Positions 41,539-50,344 of a stretch of DNA of 64,000 bases are shown here, piece by piece. The notes under the pieces were generated by a model, which saw only the letters and a program-made list of their open reading frames with translations, was not told the origin of the DNA and searched no databases. The position numbers and the translations under genes are program-made. The stretch comes from Streptomyces buecherae (GTDB lineage: Bacteria > Actinomycetota > Actinomycetes > Streptomycetales > Streptomycetaceae): NCBI RefSeq assembly GCF_014295035.1, contig NZ_CP060404.1:1-64000 (forward strand). Reading direction: 5' to 3'. Position 1 is the first letter of the stretch. Each line of letters begins with the position of its first letter.

Positions 41539-43830
41539 ATGTTTCGACACCACCGCAGATTCAGGGGCAGAGCCGCGGCTCTGCTCACCGCGCTTCTCCT
41601 GCCACTCGCCCTGTTGACGGGCCTGTCGAGCTCTGCCCAGGCGGCCGGAAAGCTGACCGCGACCTTCTCCATCCAGGACAACGGCTCCTGGTGGAAGGGT
41701 ACGTACACGCTGCACAACAGCGGCTCAACCGACGTCACCGGCTGGCAGTTGGAGTTCGACCTGCCACCGGGCACGACGACCAACGGACACTACTACGGCG
41801 ACGCCACCGTCACCGGCAACCACGTGTCGGTCAAGAACGCCCACTACAACGGCACCGTCCGGGCCGGCGGCACGAGCGACCCGTTCAGCTACTGGTTCAT
41901 CGGCAACGGGCCGGCGAAGGCGCCGACGACGTGCACCATCAACGGCGACAAGTGCGACGGCACCCCGGACGTCCCGCCGTCGACGCCCGGCACCCCCAAG
42001 GTCACCACCGCCACGGCCCGCAGCATCTCGCTGAACTGGACCGCCGCCACGGCGGGTGACTACCCCGTGAAGTCCTACGAGGTGGTCAGCGACGGGGCCA
42101 CGGTGGCCACCACGGACACCACGTCCGCGACGATCACCGGGCTCACCCCGGCCACCACGTACCAGTACGCGGTGCGGGCCAAGGACACGCGGGGCAACCT
42201 CGGCCCGCTCAGCGCGCCGGTCAGCGCCACCACCGTGGACCCGGCCACCGACCCGACCCCGCCGACCGCCCCGGGCGGACTGCGTTCCACCGCCAAGACC
42301 GCCTCCACGGTCAGCCTGGCCTGGGAGAAGTCGACCGACAACGTCGGCGTCGCCGCGTACGACGTGTACCGGGACGGCGCGCTGGCCAGGACCGTCGCCG
42401 CTGACACCACGACCGCGGTGATCAGTGGCCTGTCCCCCGTCACCGAGTACACCTTCACCGTCAAGGCCCGCGACGCGGCGGAGAACTCCTCCCCCGTCTC
42501 CGGCGCCGTGAAGGTCACCACCGACGACCTGGCCGGCTCCGGCAAGCACCTGAACGTCGGCTACTTCGTCCAGTGGGGCATCTACGGGCGCCAGTACTTC
42601 GTCAAGAACCTGGACACCTCGGGCGCCGCCGCCAAGCTGGACGTCATCAACTACGCCTTCGAGAACCTCGACCCGAAGAACCTGACCTGCATGGCCGGGG
42701 TCACCAAGGGCACCACCAGCAACCCGCAGGACCCGGACCAGGGCACCGGCGCCGGGGACGCGGACGCCGACTACGCCCGGCCCATGTCGGCCGCCCAGTC
42801 GGTGGACGGCGTGGCCGACGACGGCTGGGGCAAGCTGCGCGGCAACTTCAACCAGATCAAGAAGCTCAAGGCCAAGCACCCGCACCTCAAGGTCCTGGTG
42901 TCGCTGGGGGGTTGGACGTTCTCGAAGTTCTTCTCGGACGCGGCGGCGACCCCGGAGTCGCGCGAGAAGCTCGTCAAGTCCTGCATCGACGTGTGGATCA
43001 AGGGCGACCTGCCCGCCTACAACGGCGCGGGTGGCCCGGGCACGGGTGCCGGCGTCTTCGACGGCATCGACCTGGACTGGGAGTGGCCCGGCTCGCCCGA
43101 CGGCCACCCGGGCAACCACTACAGCGCCAAGGACAAGGACAACCTGACGGCGCTGCTCGCCGAGTTCCGCAAGCAGCTCGACGCGACCGGCGGCGAGCGC
43201 AAGCTGCTGACCGCCTTCACGCCGGCCGACCCGGTCAAGGTCGAGCAGGGCTGGGACCTGTCGAAGATCTTCAACTACCTGGACTTCGCCAACATCCAGG
43301 GTTACGACTTCCACGGCTCGGGCAGCGACAACTCCTGGGAGCCCAACCGCACCGGCCACCAGGGCAACCTCTACACCGACACCGACGACCCCTATCCGAC
43401 GCACTTCAGCATCGAGAGCGCCCTCAAGATCTACACCGATGCCGGGGTCAACCCACGCAAGCTCACCATCGGCTTCCCGTTCTACGGCCGTGGCTGGCAG
43501 GGCGTGGCCGACGGCGGGAAGAAGGGCGAGTGGCAGTCGGCGAACGGCGCGGCGCCGGGGCAGTTCGCCGAGGAGGCCGGTATTCGCGGCTACCAGAACA
43601 TGTTGGCCAGCGTGCCCAACATGACCGTCCACCACGACGAACAGTCCATCTCCACCTACGGCTACACGGGGCCGGGCGGCCAGTGGTGGTCCTTCGACGA
43701 CGCCTGGTCGATCCAGAAGAAGACCGCCTGGATGAAGTCGAAGAACCTGCTCGGAGCCATGATCTGGGAGATGTCGGGTGACACTCCCAACGGCAGTCTC
43801 ATGTCCGCCATCGACAAGGGGCTGCAGTAG
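41539..43830 (+). CDS. Secreted GH18 chitinase with CBM2 and two fibronectin III domains
   Basis: A 763-residue exoenzyme. Signal peptide residues 1-36 (cleavage after SAQA-A), CBM2-type cellulose/chitin-binding module about 37-140 (SWWKGTYTLHNSGSTDVTGWQLEFDLP), fibronectin III at about 150-232 and 243-328, then a GH18 catalytic barrel from about 336. The DxxDxDxE motif FDGIDLDWEWP gives the catalytic Glu515, and SLGGWTFS (455-462) is the other GH18 signature. The order resembles Streptomyces ChiC/Chi63-type family-18 endo- or exochitinases. ATG 41539 follows AGGGAGAGAG. Regulation by DasR is expected from the dre element in its promoter. Confidence 0.95.
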   Translation: MFRHHRRFRGRAAALLTALLLPLALLTGLSSSAQAAGKLTATFSIQDNGSWWKGTYTLHNSGSTDVTGWQLEFDLPPGTTTNGHYYGDATVTGNHVSVKNAHYNGTVRAGGTSDPFSYWFIGNGPAKAPTTCTINGDKCDGTPDVPPSTPGTPKVTTATARSISLNWTAATAGDYPVKSYEVVSDGATVATTDTTSATITGLTPATTYQYAVRAKDTRGNLGPLSAPVSATTVDPATDPTPPTAPGGLRSTAKTASTVSLAWEKSTDNVGVAAYDVYRDGALARTVAADTTTAVISGLSPVTEYTFTVKARDAAENSSPVSGAVKVTTDDLAGSGKHLNVGYFVQWGIYGRQYFVKNLDTSGAAAKLDVINYAFENLDPKNLTCMAGVTKGTTSNPQDPDQGTGAGDADADYARPMSAAQSVDGVADDGWGKLRGNFNQIKKLKAKHPHLKVLVSLGGWTFSKFFSDAAATPESREKLVKSCIDVWIKGDLPAYNGAGGPGTGAGVFDGIDLDWEWPGSPDGHPGNHYSAKDKDNLTALLAEFRKQLDATGGERKLLTAFTPADPVKVEQGWDLSKIFNYLDFANIQGYDFHGSGSDNSWEPNRTGHQGNLYTDTDDPYPTHFSIESALKIYTDAGVNPRKLTIGFPFYGRGWQGVADGGKKGEWQSANGAAPGQFAEEAGIRGYQNMLASVPNMTVHHDEQSISTYGYTGPGGQWWSFDDAWSIQKKTAWMKSKNLLGAMIWEMSGDTPNGSLMSAIDKGLQ

Positions 43831-44038
43831 CGACGGCGGGCTCCGGTCCGCCGCACGCCCCCGAGGGCGAGCCCGCGTGCGCGCACCGCTGACGCGCGCG
43901 GCGCCGCCCTCGCGGGAGCAGGTGGGTCCCGCTCGGCAGGACGCCGGCCCGGTCGCGCGCGTGCGCGGCCGGGCCGGCTGGCGTCCGGCGGGCTCCGGCG
44001 CGCCATGGGCCGTGGCCGGCCGCGCGACGGGCTCGGGG

Positions 44039-44911
44039 TCAGGTCGGGCCGGGCGCGTGGTGGCGCGCGTAGTGGGCGGCGATCTCGTCGGTGGTCGTCA
44101 GCCAGACGCCCGGGTGGCGCGCGACGTACTCCAGCGCCTGCGCCACGTACCTGTGGCGGAAGGGTTGGTTGGCGACGAAGGGGTGCAGGGCCAGCGACAT
44201 CACTCGCCCGCTGTCGGCCGACTCGGCGTAGAGCTGGTCGAGTTGGTCCCTGACGATCCGCACGAACTCCGGGCCGCTCAGGTTCTTTCCGACGAACAGG
44301 GTGATGTCGTTGACCTCGATGGGATACGGGACGCTCATCATCCCCGGCACGTTCAGCCAGTACGGCTGGTCGTCGTTGGCCCAGTCGAGGACGTAGTCCA
44401 GTCCCAGTTCGGCCAGCACGTACGGGGTGCGGAAGGTCTCGGTGAGCGCCGGGCCCAGCCAGCCGCGTGGTCGGCGCCCGGTGGCCCGCTCGATGGTGTC
44501 GACGATCTCGCGCACGTAGGCCAGCTCCACGTCGGGCTCCATGTCGGCCTGGTAGCGGGAGTTGTCCTTGCCGTGTGCGACCCAGGTCCAGTCCCGGGCC
44601 CGGCCGGCCTCGATGATCCGCGGGTAGCGCGCGCAGACGTCGGAGTTCAGCATGACGCTGGCGCGCAGGCCGAGGTGGTCGAGGCAGTCCATCATGCGCC
44701 AGATGCCCACCCGCGGACCGTAGTCGCGCCAGCCGTGGTTGAGCGGGTCGGGTGACAGGCCCGCCGTGTGGGGCGCGATGCTGAGCCCGGGGCGGTCCAC
44801 GGGATAGTGCTCGACGTTCAGTCCGACGTAGAAGGCGACGCGGGCGCCCGACGGCCAGCGGATCGGCTCGCGGTCGACGATGGGACTGTAGTCGTAGGGC
44901 TCGTGGTCCAT
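44039..44911 (-). CDS. Polysaccharide deacetylase-like protein (allantoinase PuuE/CE4-like)
   Basis: A 290-residue NodB-fold protein. The start FYVGLNVEHYPVDRPG and later LGLRASVMLNSDVC, WVAHGKDNSRYQ and SLALHPFVANQPFRHRYV follow the polysaccharide deacetylase group that includes the metal-independent allantoinase PuuE. Several canonical CE4 metal ligands are not obvious, as in PuuE. ATG 44911 was taken because it starts MDHEPYDY; six upstream codons are possible. It is convergent with the chitinase, so joint action on chitin is possible but a purine or amide hydrolase is as likely. Confidence 0.75.
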   Translation of the reverse strand: MDHEPYDYSPIVDREPIRWPSGARVAFYVGLNVEHYPVDRPGLSIAPHTAGLSPDPLNHGWRDYGPRVGIWRMMDCLDHLGLRASVMLNSDVCARYPRIIEAGRARDWTWVAHGKDNSRYQADMEPDVELAYVREIVDTIERATGRRPRGWLGPALTETFRTPYVLAELGLDYVLDWANDDQPYWLNVPGMMSVPYPIEVNDITLFVGKNLSGPEFVRIVRDQLDQLYAESADSGRVMSLALHPFVANQPFRHRYVAQALEYVARHPGVWLTTTDEIAAHYARHHAPGPT

Positions 44912-45025
44912 CAGCGCTCGCCTCACCACCGTGGTCGGGGCCGGTACGCCGCCCAGGGTAGTGACCGGCGACCCGCGACGGCCCGGCGCTCCCGGCCGGG
45001 GGCCGCGCGGCGGGACGGTGCCGGG

Positions 45026-45060
45026 CGCGGGCCGGCCGTGTCGTGACCGGCCGGCCCGCG
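45026..45060. terminator. Hairpin downstream of the methyltransferase gene
   Basis: A 13-bp GC-only-type stem (45026-45038 with 45048-45060) and a nine-base loop lie 17 bases after the stop of the leftward methyltransferase gene. Confidence 0.65.
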
Positions 45061-45076
45061 CGGTGGGCGCGCGGTC

Positions 45077-45997
45077 TCACGCCTCGGGGGTGCGCAGCAC
45101 GAGTACGTGGTACTCCAGATAGCCGCGACAGAAGCGACGGTAGGGGCCCATCAGCGCGTCCGTCTGAGCCGTCAGCTCCTTGCCGTAGCGCTCCTCGATC
45201 TCCGCGCGCCGGTCCTGGTAGAGCAGGGCCATCAGCTCGCCGGCGAGCATCGAGTTCGGCGTCATGTTCCGCACCGTCAGGATCTCGTAGCCCGCCTCCT
45301 GCACCTCGGTGAGCAGGGTGGCGAACGGCGTCGGCGGCGGGCTGGCCCACAGCCTGGTGAAGGCGGCCTCCTCGTCGGCGGGCGGTGTGCCGCGGCGGGA
45401 GAACTCCGTGAGCAGGAAGCGCCCGCCCGGGCGGATCACCCGCCGTGCCTCGCGCAGGCCGGCCGGTCGGTCCGTGAGGTGGGCGAAGCAGTCGATGGAC
45501 CAGGCGGCGTCGAACGAGGCGTCCGCGTACGTCAGGTCCATGGCGTTGCCGCGCTCGAAGGTGACCCGCGCGCCCGGGCCCGCCGCGCTCGCCCGCTCCT
45601 CGCACCGGGCCAGTTGTTGGCGGCTGACGGTGATGCCCGTGACGTGCGCGCCGGTGCGCTGGGCCAGGCGGACGGCCGGCCCGCCGGTGCCGCAGCCGAT
45701 GTCGAGCAGGGCGGTGGCGCCCGCGGCGTCGAGGGTGTCGATGTAGAAGTCGGTCTGCCGGTCCTGCGCGAGGTCGGCCAGGTCGACCAGTGAGGGCCTG
45801 CGGAGGGGGGTGTCGTGCGGTACGAACATGCCCACGTGGACGGCGGCTCCGCCGAGCGTCATGGCGAGCATGTCGCCGAACTCGTCGTACATCGCGCCGA
45901 CCTCGTCCGGGGTCGGCGCGGCGGGCTGGTCGGGGGCGTCGGTCGCGGTGGTGGCGTCCGTGTCGGGTGCGGCGTCGTGGTCGGCCATGGCCGTCAT
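45077..45997 (-). CDS. SAM-dependent class I methyltransferase
   Basis: A 306-residue protein. An Ala/Asp/Thr-rich N-terminus (1-30) precedes DEVGAMYDEFGDMLAMTLGGAAVHVGMF, a segment seen in small-molecule methyltransferases of the UbiE/geranyl-diphosphate C-methyltransferase type. Motif I is LLDIGCGTGG (98-107), motif II VTFERGNAMDLTYADASFDAAWSIDCFAHL, and the post-motif RPGGRFLLTEF. ATG 45997 follows GAAGGGA. No biosynthetic partner is adjacent, and the substrate is unknown. Confidence 0.87.
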   Translation of the reverse strand: MTAMADHDAAPDTDATTATDAPDQPAAPTPDEVGAMYDEFGDMLAMTLGGAAVHVGMFVPHDTPLRRPSLVDLADLAQDRQTDFYIDTLDAAGATALLDIGCGTGGPAVRLAQRTGAHVTGITVSRQQLARCEERASAAGPGARVTFERGNAMDLTYADASFDAAWSIDCFAHLTDRPAGLREARRVIRPGGRFLLTEFSRRGTPPADEEAAFTRLWASPPPTPFATLLTEVQEAGYEILTVRNMTPNSMLAGELMALLYQDRRAEIEERYGKELTAQTDALMGPYRRFCRGYLEYHVLVLRTPEA

Positions 45998-46591
45998 GGG
46001 TCCCTTCAGCGCGAGGAGGCTGGTCGTGGTGGCGCGGCGTGCCGGGGTCGTCGGTGGGGCGGGTGCCGTACGCCGGAGAGGGTGGGCTCGGGGCGGGCTT
46101 GGTGGGGCCGGGTCCTGGCGGGCGTGCGGGCTGGCCCCGGACGGCTCGGCCGGCTGCCGTGCGGCAGGGGTGGCTGTCGCCTCGTACGGTGGTGCTCGGC
46201 CCGCCACGTCAGCGTGCCACCTGGGCTGGCGGGTTGTCTGCGGCTGCGCCGCGCGTGCGGGTGGTCGGGCGCGGGGAGGGGCCCCGTATCCGCCGGGCGT
46301 GAGCCGGGCGCGCGGCGCGCGCCGTGGGCCGGTGCCGGGCCCGCCACCAGCGGCTGAACCGCCGCACGCGGCCGGGAAAGGTTCGGCAGGGCCGCTCCGG
46401 GGCCGTGGAACGTGGCCGATTCCCCGTCTGTGGCACGGCCGGGCCCCACCCGTGCGCCCGGGGTGCGCGGGTGGCGCGCGCAGGCGCCGGGTGCGCCCGC
46501 GTTCGCGCCGGCGGTGGCGGCGGGTGGCGGCGGCTCCCGGTGGCCGTGGTGCCGGTCGGCGCGGTCGGCCACGGGCCGGTGCGGGGCATGG
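45998..46591. other. 594-base GC-rich intergenic region, no supported gene
   Basis: Between two leftward genes. Open frames exist on all strands because of the extreme GC content, but none has a ribosome binding site and a recognisable product. Confidence 0.45.
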
Positions 46592-47617
46592 TCAGGGCCG
46601 GCCGGCCGCGCTGACCTCCTCGCCCGGGGGCACCGGGCCCGGGGGCGTGCCGTCGCCGAAGGGGCGGCCGCCCAGTTCCTCGCGGTGGTGTGGCGTCAGC
46701 CAGTCGGCGAGGTCGGGCCCGAGCGCGACGACGCGGGTGGGGTTGATACCGGTGTGCACCTGGTAGTAGTGGCGCTTGATGTGGTCGAAGTCCACCGTGT
46801 CGCCGAAGCCGGGGGTCTGGAACAGGTCGCGGGCGTAGGCCCACAGCACCGGGTCCTCGGCCAGCTTCCAGCGGTTGCACTTGAAGTGGCCGTGGTAGAC
46901 GACGTCGAACCGCACCAGCGTGGTGAACAGCCGGATGTCGGCCTCCGTGATGGTGTCGCCCATGAGGTAGCGGCGGTCGGCGAGCCGCTGTGACACCTGT
47001 TCCCAGCACTGGAAGAGCGCCCGGCAGGCGCGTTCGTATTCGGCCTGTTCGGTGGCGAAGCCCGCCTTGTAGACGCCGTTGTTCAGGTCGCGTCCGATGG
47101 TCGCCATGAGCTGGTCCATCTCGGCGCGCAGCGCGGCGGGGTAGAGGTCGGGGGCGCCGGGGCGGTGCAGCGCCGTCCACTCGGTGGCCAGGTCGAGCGT
47201 GAGCTGCTGGTAGTCGTTGGTGACCAGTTGGCCGCTGGGCACGTCGACCACGGCGGGCACGCTCACGCCGCCTGGGTACTCGCTGGCGCGGGCGTCGTAC
47301 GCCTGGCTGAGGAAGCGGATGCCGAGCACCGGGTCGCGGCCGTCCGGGTCGAGCGTGAACCGCCAACTGCGGTCGTCCTGGAGGGGGTCGGCGATGCCCA
47401 GGGACAGGGCGTCCTCCAGGCCGAGCAGCCTGCGGGCGATCACCGCCCGGCTGGCCCACGGGCAGGCGCGGCTGGCGATCAGCCGGTAGCGGCCGGCCTC
47501 GACGGGCCAGCCCTCGGCTCCGTTCGCGGTGATGCGGTCGGTGAAGTGGCTTGGCGAGCGCCGGAACGGTTTCCTGCCGTACGCGCTGTTGCCCCGCTCG
47601 TTCTCGTTCTCGCCCAT
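46592..47617 (-). CDS. Glutathionyl-hydroquinone reductase-like (xi-class GST-fold) protein
   Basis: A 341-residue protein of the YqjG/ECM4 group. The thioredoxin-fold half has the active-site loop SRACPWASRAVIARRLLGLE (about 49-68), where CPWA(H/S)R carries the catalytic cysteine at about residue 52; FLSQAY and VPAVVD follow. The helical half contains DLNNGVYKAGFA, YLMGDTITEADIRLFTTLVRFD and FDHIKRHYYQVH..INPTRVV, all diagnostic. Actinomycetes use mycothiol rather than glutathione, so the physiological thiol is probably mycothiol. ATG 47617 follows AGGAGAGG. It may repair quinones produced by aromatic catabolism. Confidence 0.92.
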   Translation of the reverse strand: MGENENERGNSAYGRKPFRRSPSHFTDRITANGAEGWPVEAGRYRLIASRACPWASRAVIARRLLGLEDALSLGIADPLQDDRSWRFTLDPDGRDPVLGIRFLSQAYDARASEYPGGVSVPAVVDVPSGQLVTNDYQQLTLDLATEWTALHRPGAPDLYPAALRAEMDQLMATIGRDLNNGVYKAGFATEQAEYERACRALFQCWEQVSQRLADRRYLMGDTITEADIRLFTTLVRFDVVYHGHFKCNRWKLAEDPVLWAYARDLFQTPGFGDTVDFDHIKRHYYQVHTGINPTRVVALGPDLADWLTPHHREELGGRPFGDGTPPGPVPPGEEVSAAGRP

Positions 47618-47952
47618 CACGCCTCTCCTGGTCGCTCGCCGTGCCGGGTGGGGTCGGGCCCCGACGGGTGGTCGGCGCCCGGCCGTGCGCCGCCACCTGA
47701 CCGCGGCGCCCCGCCCGGCGACGGCGGTCGCTCGCCGGGTGAGCGCGTGCGGTCGCGGGGCGCGGCTCGGGTACCCCGCGCCGGCGTCACCACGCCCACC
47801 GGCCCCACCGGCCAGGTGTGACGCATCGCCATCCTGCGTCGCCGCCGTCGCGTCCCGGCGCATTGACCGCACCGCCATCCGTGGCCCGCGTGCGGGCGGG
47901 GCCCGGCGCGACCGGGCCGGCGCGTGGCCCAGGCGGGCCCGGGCGGGTGCCG
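47618..47952. other. 335-base intergenic region, no supported gene
   Basis: Upstream region of the GST-fold gene and downstream of the iclR gene. Highly GC-rich, no coding signal found. Confidence 0.4.
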
Positions 47953-48741
47953 CTAGAGCTCGGCGCCGATGGCCTCGGCCGCCGTGTGGAGCAGGGGGGC
48001 CAGGTCGGCGGCGCGGGTGGCGCCGAGGCGGGTGCTGGGGGCGGAGATCGTCACGGCGGCCACGCAGACGCCGTCCCGGTCCCGTACGCCCACGCCGATG
48101 CCGTGCACGTCGGTCACGCTCTCGTCGATGTTGAGCGCGTAGCCCCTGCCGCGGCACGCGGCGAGGTCCTGTTCCAGCGCCGCCAGGTCGCGCACCGTCG
48201 TGGGGGTGAGCTGTTCCAGGCCCTGGGCGTAGGTCATGCGCACCGTCTCCCAGGGCAACTCCGCCAACTGCGCCTTGCCGCCGGCGGTGGTGTACGCGGG
48301 GAGCCGGTCTCCCGTCCGGGGGGCCACCCGCAGCGGGTGCGGGCCCTCGACGCCGTCCAGGAAGACCGCGTCGGGGCCGTCGAGTTGGAGCAGGTTGCTG
48401 GTCTCGGCCGCCGCGTCGCGCAGCCGCTCCAGGTGGGGGCGGGCGATGCGGACGAGTTCGCGGGTGCCGATGCGTCTGCGCGATTCCACCGCGGCCCGGC
48501 CGTGGGCCAGGCCGAGAAGTACGGGCCCGAGGCGGTACTGCCGACCGTCGGGAACCTGTTCGACGAAGCCGTGGCCGCGCAGCGTGGACAGCAGTCGGTG
48601 CGCGGTCGAACGGGCCACTCCGAGGTGCTCGCTCACGTCCGTCACCCGGACGGTGTCCCGGCCTCCCAGGTAGACCAGGGTGCGCAGCGCGTTCGCGACC
48701 GAGCTCGCGCCGTAGACATCGTCATCCATCGCATTCGACAT
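47953..48741 (-). CDS. IclR-family regulator
   Basis: A 262-residue IclR protein: winged helix at about 10-70 (SVANALRTLVYLG...VRVTDVSEHLGVARSTAHRLLSTL), effector domain from about 85 with the conserved LLQLDGPDAVFLDGVEG, YTTAGGKAQLA and INIDE-like LNIDESVTDVHGIGVGVRD segments. ATG 48741 is preceded by an inverted repeat at 48765-48779. It diverges from a marR gene. IclR proteins commonly control aromatic catabolism, and the meta-cleavage genes at 52.8-56.1 kb are candidate targets. Confidence 0.93.
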   Translation of the reverse strand: MSNAMDDDVYGASSVANALRTLVYLGGRDTVRVTDVSEHLGVARSTAHRLLSTLRGHGFVEQVPDGRQYRLGPVLLGLAHGRAAVESRRRIGTRELVRIARPHLERLRDAAAETSNLLQLDGPDAVFLDGVEGPHPLRVAPRTGDRLPAYTTAGGKAQLAELPWETVRMTYAQGLEQLTPTTVRDLAALEQDLAACRGRGYALNIDESVTDVHGIGVGVRDRDGVCVAAVTISAPSTRLGATRAADLAPLLHTAAEAIGAEL

Positions 48742-48764
48742 AGCGGAAAGCTTAGGCGTCGATG

Positions 48765-48779
48765 TTCTGGAATGCAGAA
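48765..48779. promoter_or_regulatory. IclR operator candidate
   Basis: TTCTG-GAATG-CAGAA, a perfect inverted repeat with five-base arms, 24 bases upstream of the iclR start. The size and AT-containing arms fit IclR-family sites. Confidence 0.55.
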
Positions 48780-49005
48780 GTCCTCTTGTGTGCCGTGGTC
48801 CGGTCGCCCCGGCACGCCGTGGCGGACCGCCGGCGGGGCCGGGTGGTGTCCCGTCGCCGTGGTCGCCGGCCCGCGGGGCCGGTGAGCTGGGGTCATTCGG
48901 GCGCCAGGACCGGTGAAACGGGGCCCCGCCCGTACAATCTGGTCCCGAACGACCGGAGGGGCCGTCGGGCCGTCCGGGTCCGTACCGGCGACATTGGGAG
49001 CACTC

Positions 49006-49578
49006 TTGCCCGGCCAGCGGTCCATCACAGAAGCGGAGAAGCTCGCGGAGGCGAAGCTGGGTGGGATACCCATCCGGCGGGAGCAGATGGTGGCCGTGGC
49101 CAACATCCACCGGGCTGCCTCCACCGTGCGGCACCACCTGGAGAACTCCGTGCTGCGCAGCTCGGACCTGACGTGGACGGCGTTCGTCGTGCTGTGGGTG
49201 GTGTGGGTCGGTGGCGAGTCGGAGACCCGGCACGTCGCGGAGGAGGCCGGCATCTCGAAGGGGACGCTGACCGGTGTCGCCCGCACCCTGGAGTCGCGCG
49301 GGCTGTTGCGCCGCGCCGGCCACCCCACCGACGGCCGGCTCGTGTTGCTGTCCGTGACGGAGCAGGGTGAGGAGTTCATGCGGCGCGTCTTCCCCGAGTT
49401 CAACGAGGAGGAGGTGTTCGTGACGTCGCAGTTGAGCGAGGCCGAGTGCCGCACGCTCGCGGACGGGTTGCGGCGCGTGGTCCTCCAGGTGGAGCAGCAC
49501 GGCGAGGAGCGCCGCAGGACACTGCTGAACGGGGCCGAGCCCGCGCCCCGGCGCAGCGGCCGACGCCCCAAGGGCTGA
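49006..49578 (+). CDS. MarR-family regulator (TTG start)
   Basis: A 190-residue winged-helix protein. SETRHVAEEAGISKGTLTGVARTLESRGLL (about 75-104) is the recognition unit and HPTDGRLVLLSVTEQG the wing (about 107-122). The TTG at 49006 follows GGGAG with five bases spacing; GTG/ATG alternatives upstream lack this. A TACAAT box at 48933-48938 may be the -10 element. It diverges from iclR and converges on the puuD-like gene 16 bases away, at the left edge of the catabolic island. Confidence 0.85.
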   Translation: MPGQRSITEAEKLAEAKLGGIPIRREQMVAVANIHRAASTVRHHLENSVLRSSDLTWTAFVVLWVVWVGGESETRHVAEEAGISKGTLTGVARTLESRGLLRRAGHPTDGRLVLLSVTEQGEEFMRRVFPEFNEEEVFVTSQLSEAECRTLADGLRRVVLQVEQHGEERRRTLLNGAEPAPRRSGRRPKG

Positions 49579-49594
49579 GCCGACCCCGCCTGGC

Positions 49595-50344
49595 TCAGCG
49601 GTACGCGGACGCGGCGCGCACGAGCGCGTCGAACAGGCGTTGCTGGGCCGGGTCGGTGCGGGCGGTGTCCTCGGGGTGCCACTGCACGGCCAGGAACCAG
49701 CCGCCTCCCCCGGTCGCCTCGACGGCCTCGATCGTGCTGTCGGCGGCGCGCGCGGTGGCGGTCAGGCCCTCGCCCAGCCGATCGACGTGCTGGTGGTGGA
49801 AGCAGGACGCGTCGACGGTGGTGGCCCCGGTGACGAGCGCGACGGCGGACCCCGGGGTGAGGGAAACGGGGTGACGCATGTGCCGGTGTTCTCGGCCCGG
49901 TCCCCCCATGTCCTGGTGGAGGGTGCCGCCCAACGCCGTGTTGACGACCTGCAGACCGCGACAGACGGCCAACAGCGGCAGGCCCAACTCCCTTGTCTGG
50001 CGGGCTGCTTCGAGGTCGAAGGCGTCCTGTTCGTGGTCCACGTCGTACACCGCCTCGTGTGCCTCGTCGGCTCCGTAGCGGTGCGGTGAGAGGTCGCCGC
50101 CGCCGGGGAGGAGCACGCCGTCGAAGCGGGTGAGGCGGGCGGCGGTCTCGGCCGGGTCGCAGACGCCGGCGGGAGCGTGCGGGTGGATGGTGGCGGGTTC
50201 GCCGCCCGCCCGCCACACCGCCTCGACCAGCGCCCGGGCGTTGACCTCGGCGGCGTAGCGCAGCGCGGAGGTGGTGGCGGCGAAGCGGGCCGGGACGGCG
50301 ATCAGGGGCCGGTGAGCGCGGCGGCCGTCGCGGGCGCGGGTCAC
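49595..50344 (-). CDS. PuuD-like gamma-glutamyl amide hydrolase (peptidase C26)
   Basis: A 249-residue class I GATase-like hydrolase. VLLPGGGDLSPHRYG (about 75-89), the nucleophile elbow LLAVCRGLQVVNTALGG (about 128-144) and LAVQWHPED with the catalytic His-Glu (about 217-225) are present. In the putrescine (Puu) route it releases GABA from gamma-glutamyl-GABA; relatives in aniline catabolism act on gamma-glutamyl aromatic amines. GTG 50344 overlaps the stop of the upstream aldehyde dehydrogenase (GTGA), a puuC-puuD order seen in polyamine operons. The symbol is withheld because the substrate is uncertain. Confidence 0.88.
   Translation of the reverse strand: MTRARDGRRAHRPLIAVPARFAATTSALRYAAEVNARALVEAVWRAGGEPATIHPHAPAGVCDPAETAARLTRFDGVLLPGGGDLSPHRYGADEAHEAVYDVDHEQDAFDLEAARQTRELGLPLLAVCRGLQVVNTALGGTLHQDMGGPGREHRHMRHPVSLTPGSAVALVTGATTVDASCFHHQHVDRLGEGLTATARAADSTIEAVEATGGGGWFLAVQWHPEDTARTDPAQQRLFDALVRAASAYR

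Noticed and set aside
45998..46591. Several long frames in the GC-rich gap between methyltransferase and GST genes
   Set aside because: Pro/Arg/Ala-rich low-complexity products typical of non-coding high-GC DNA, without start signals.
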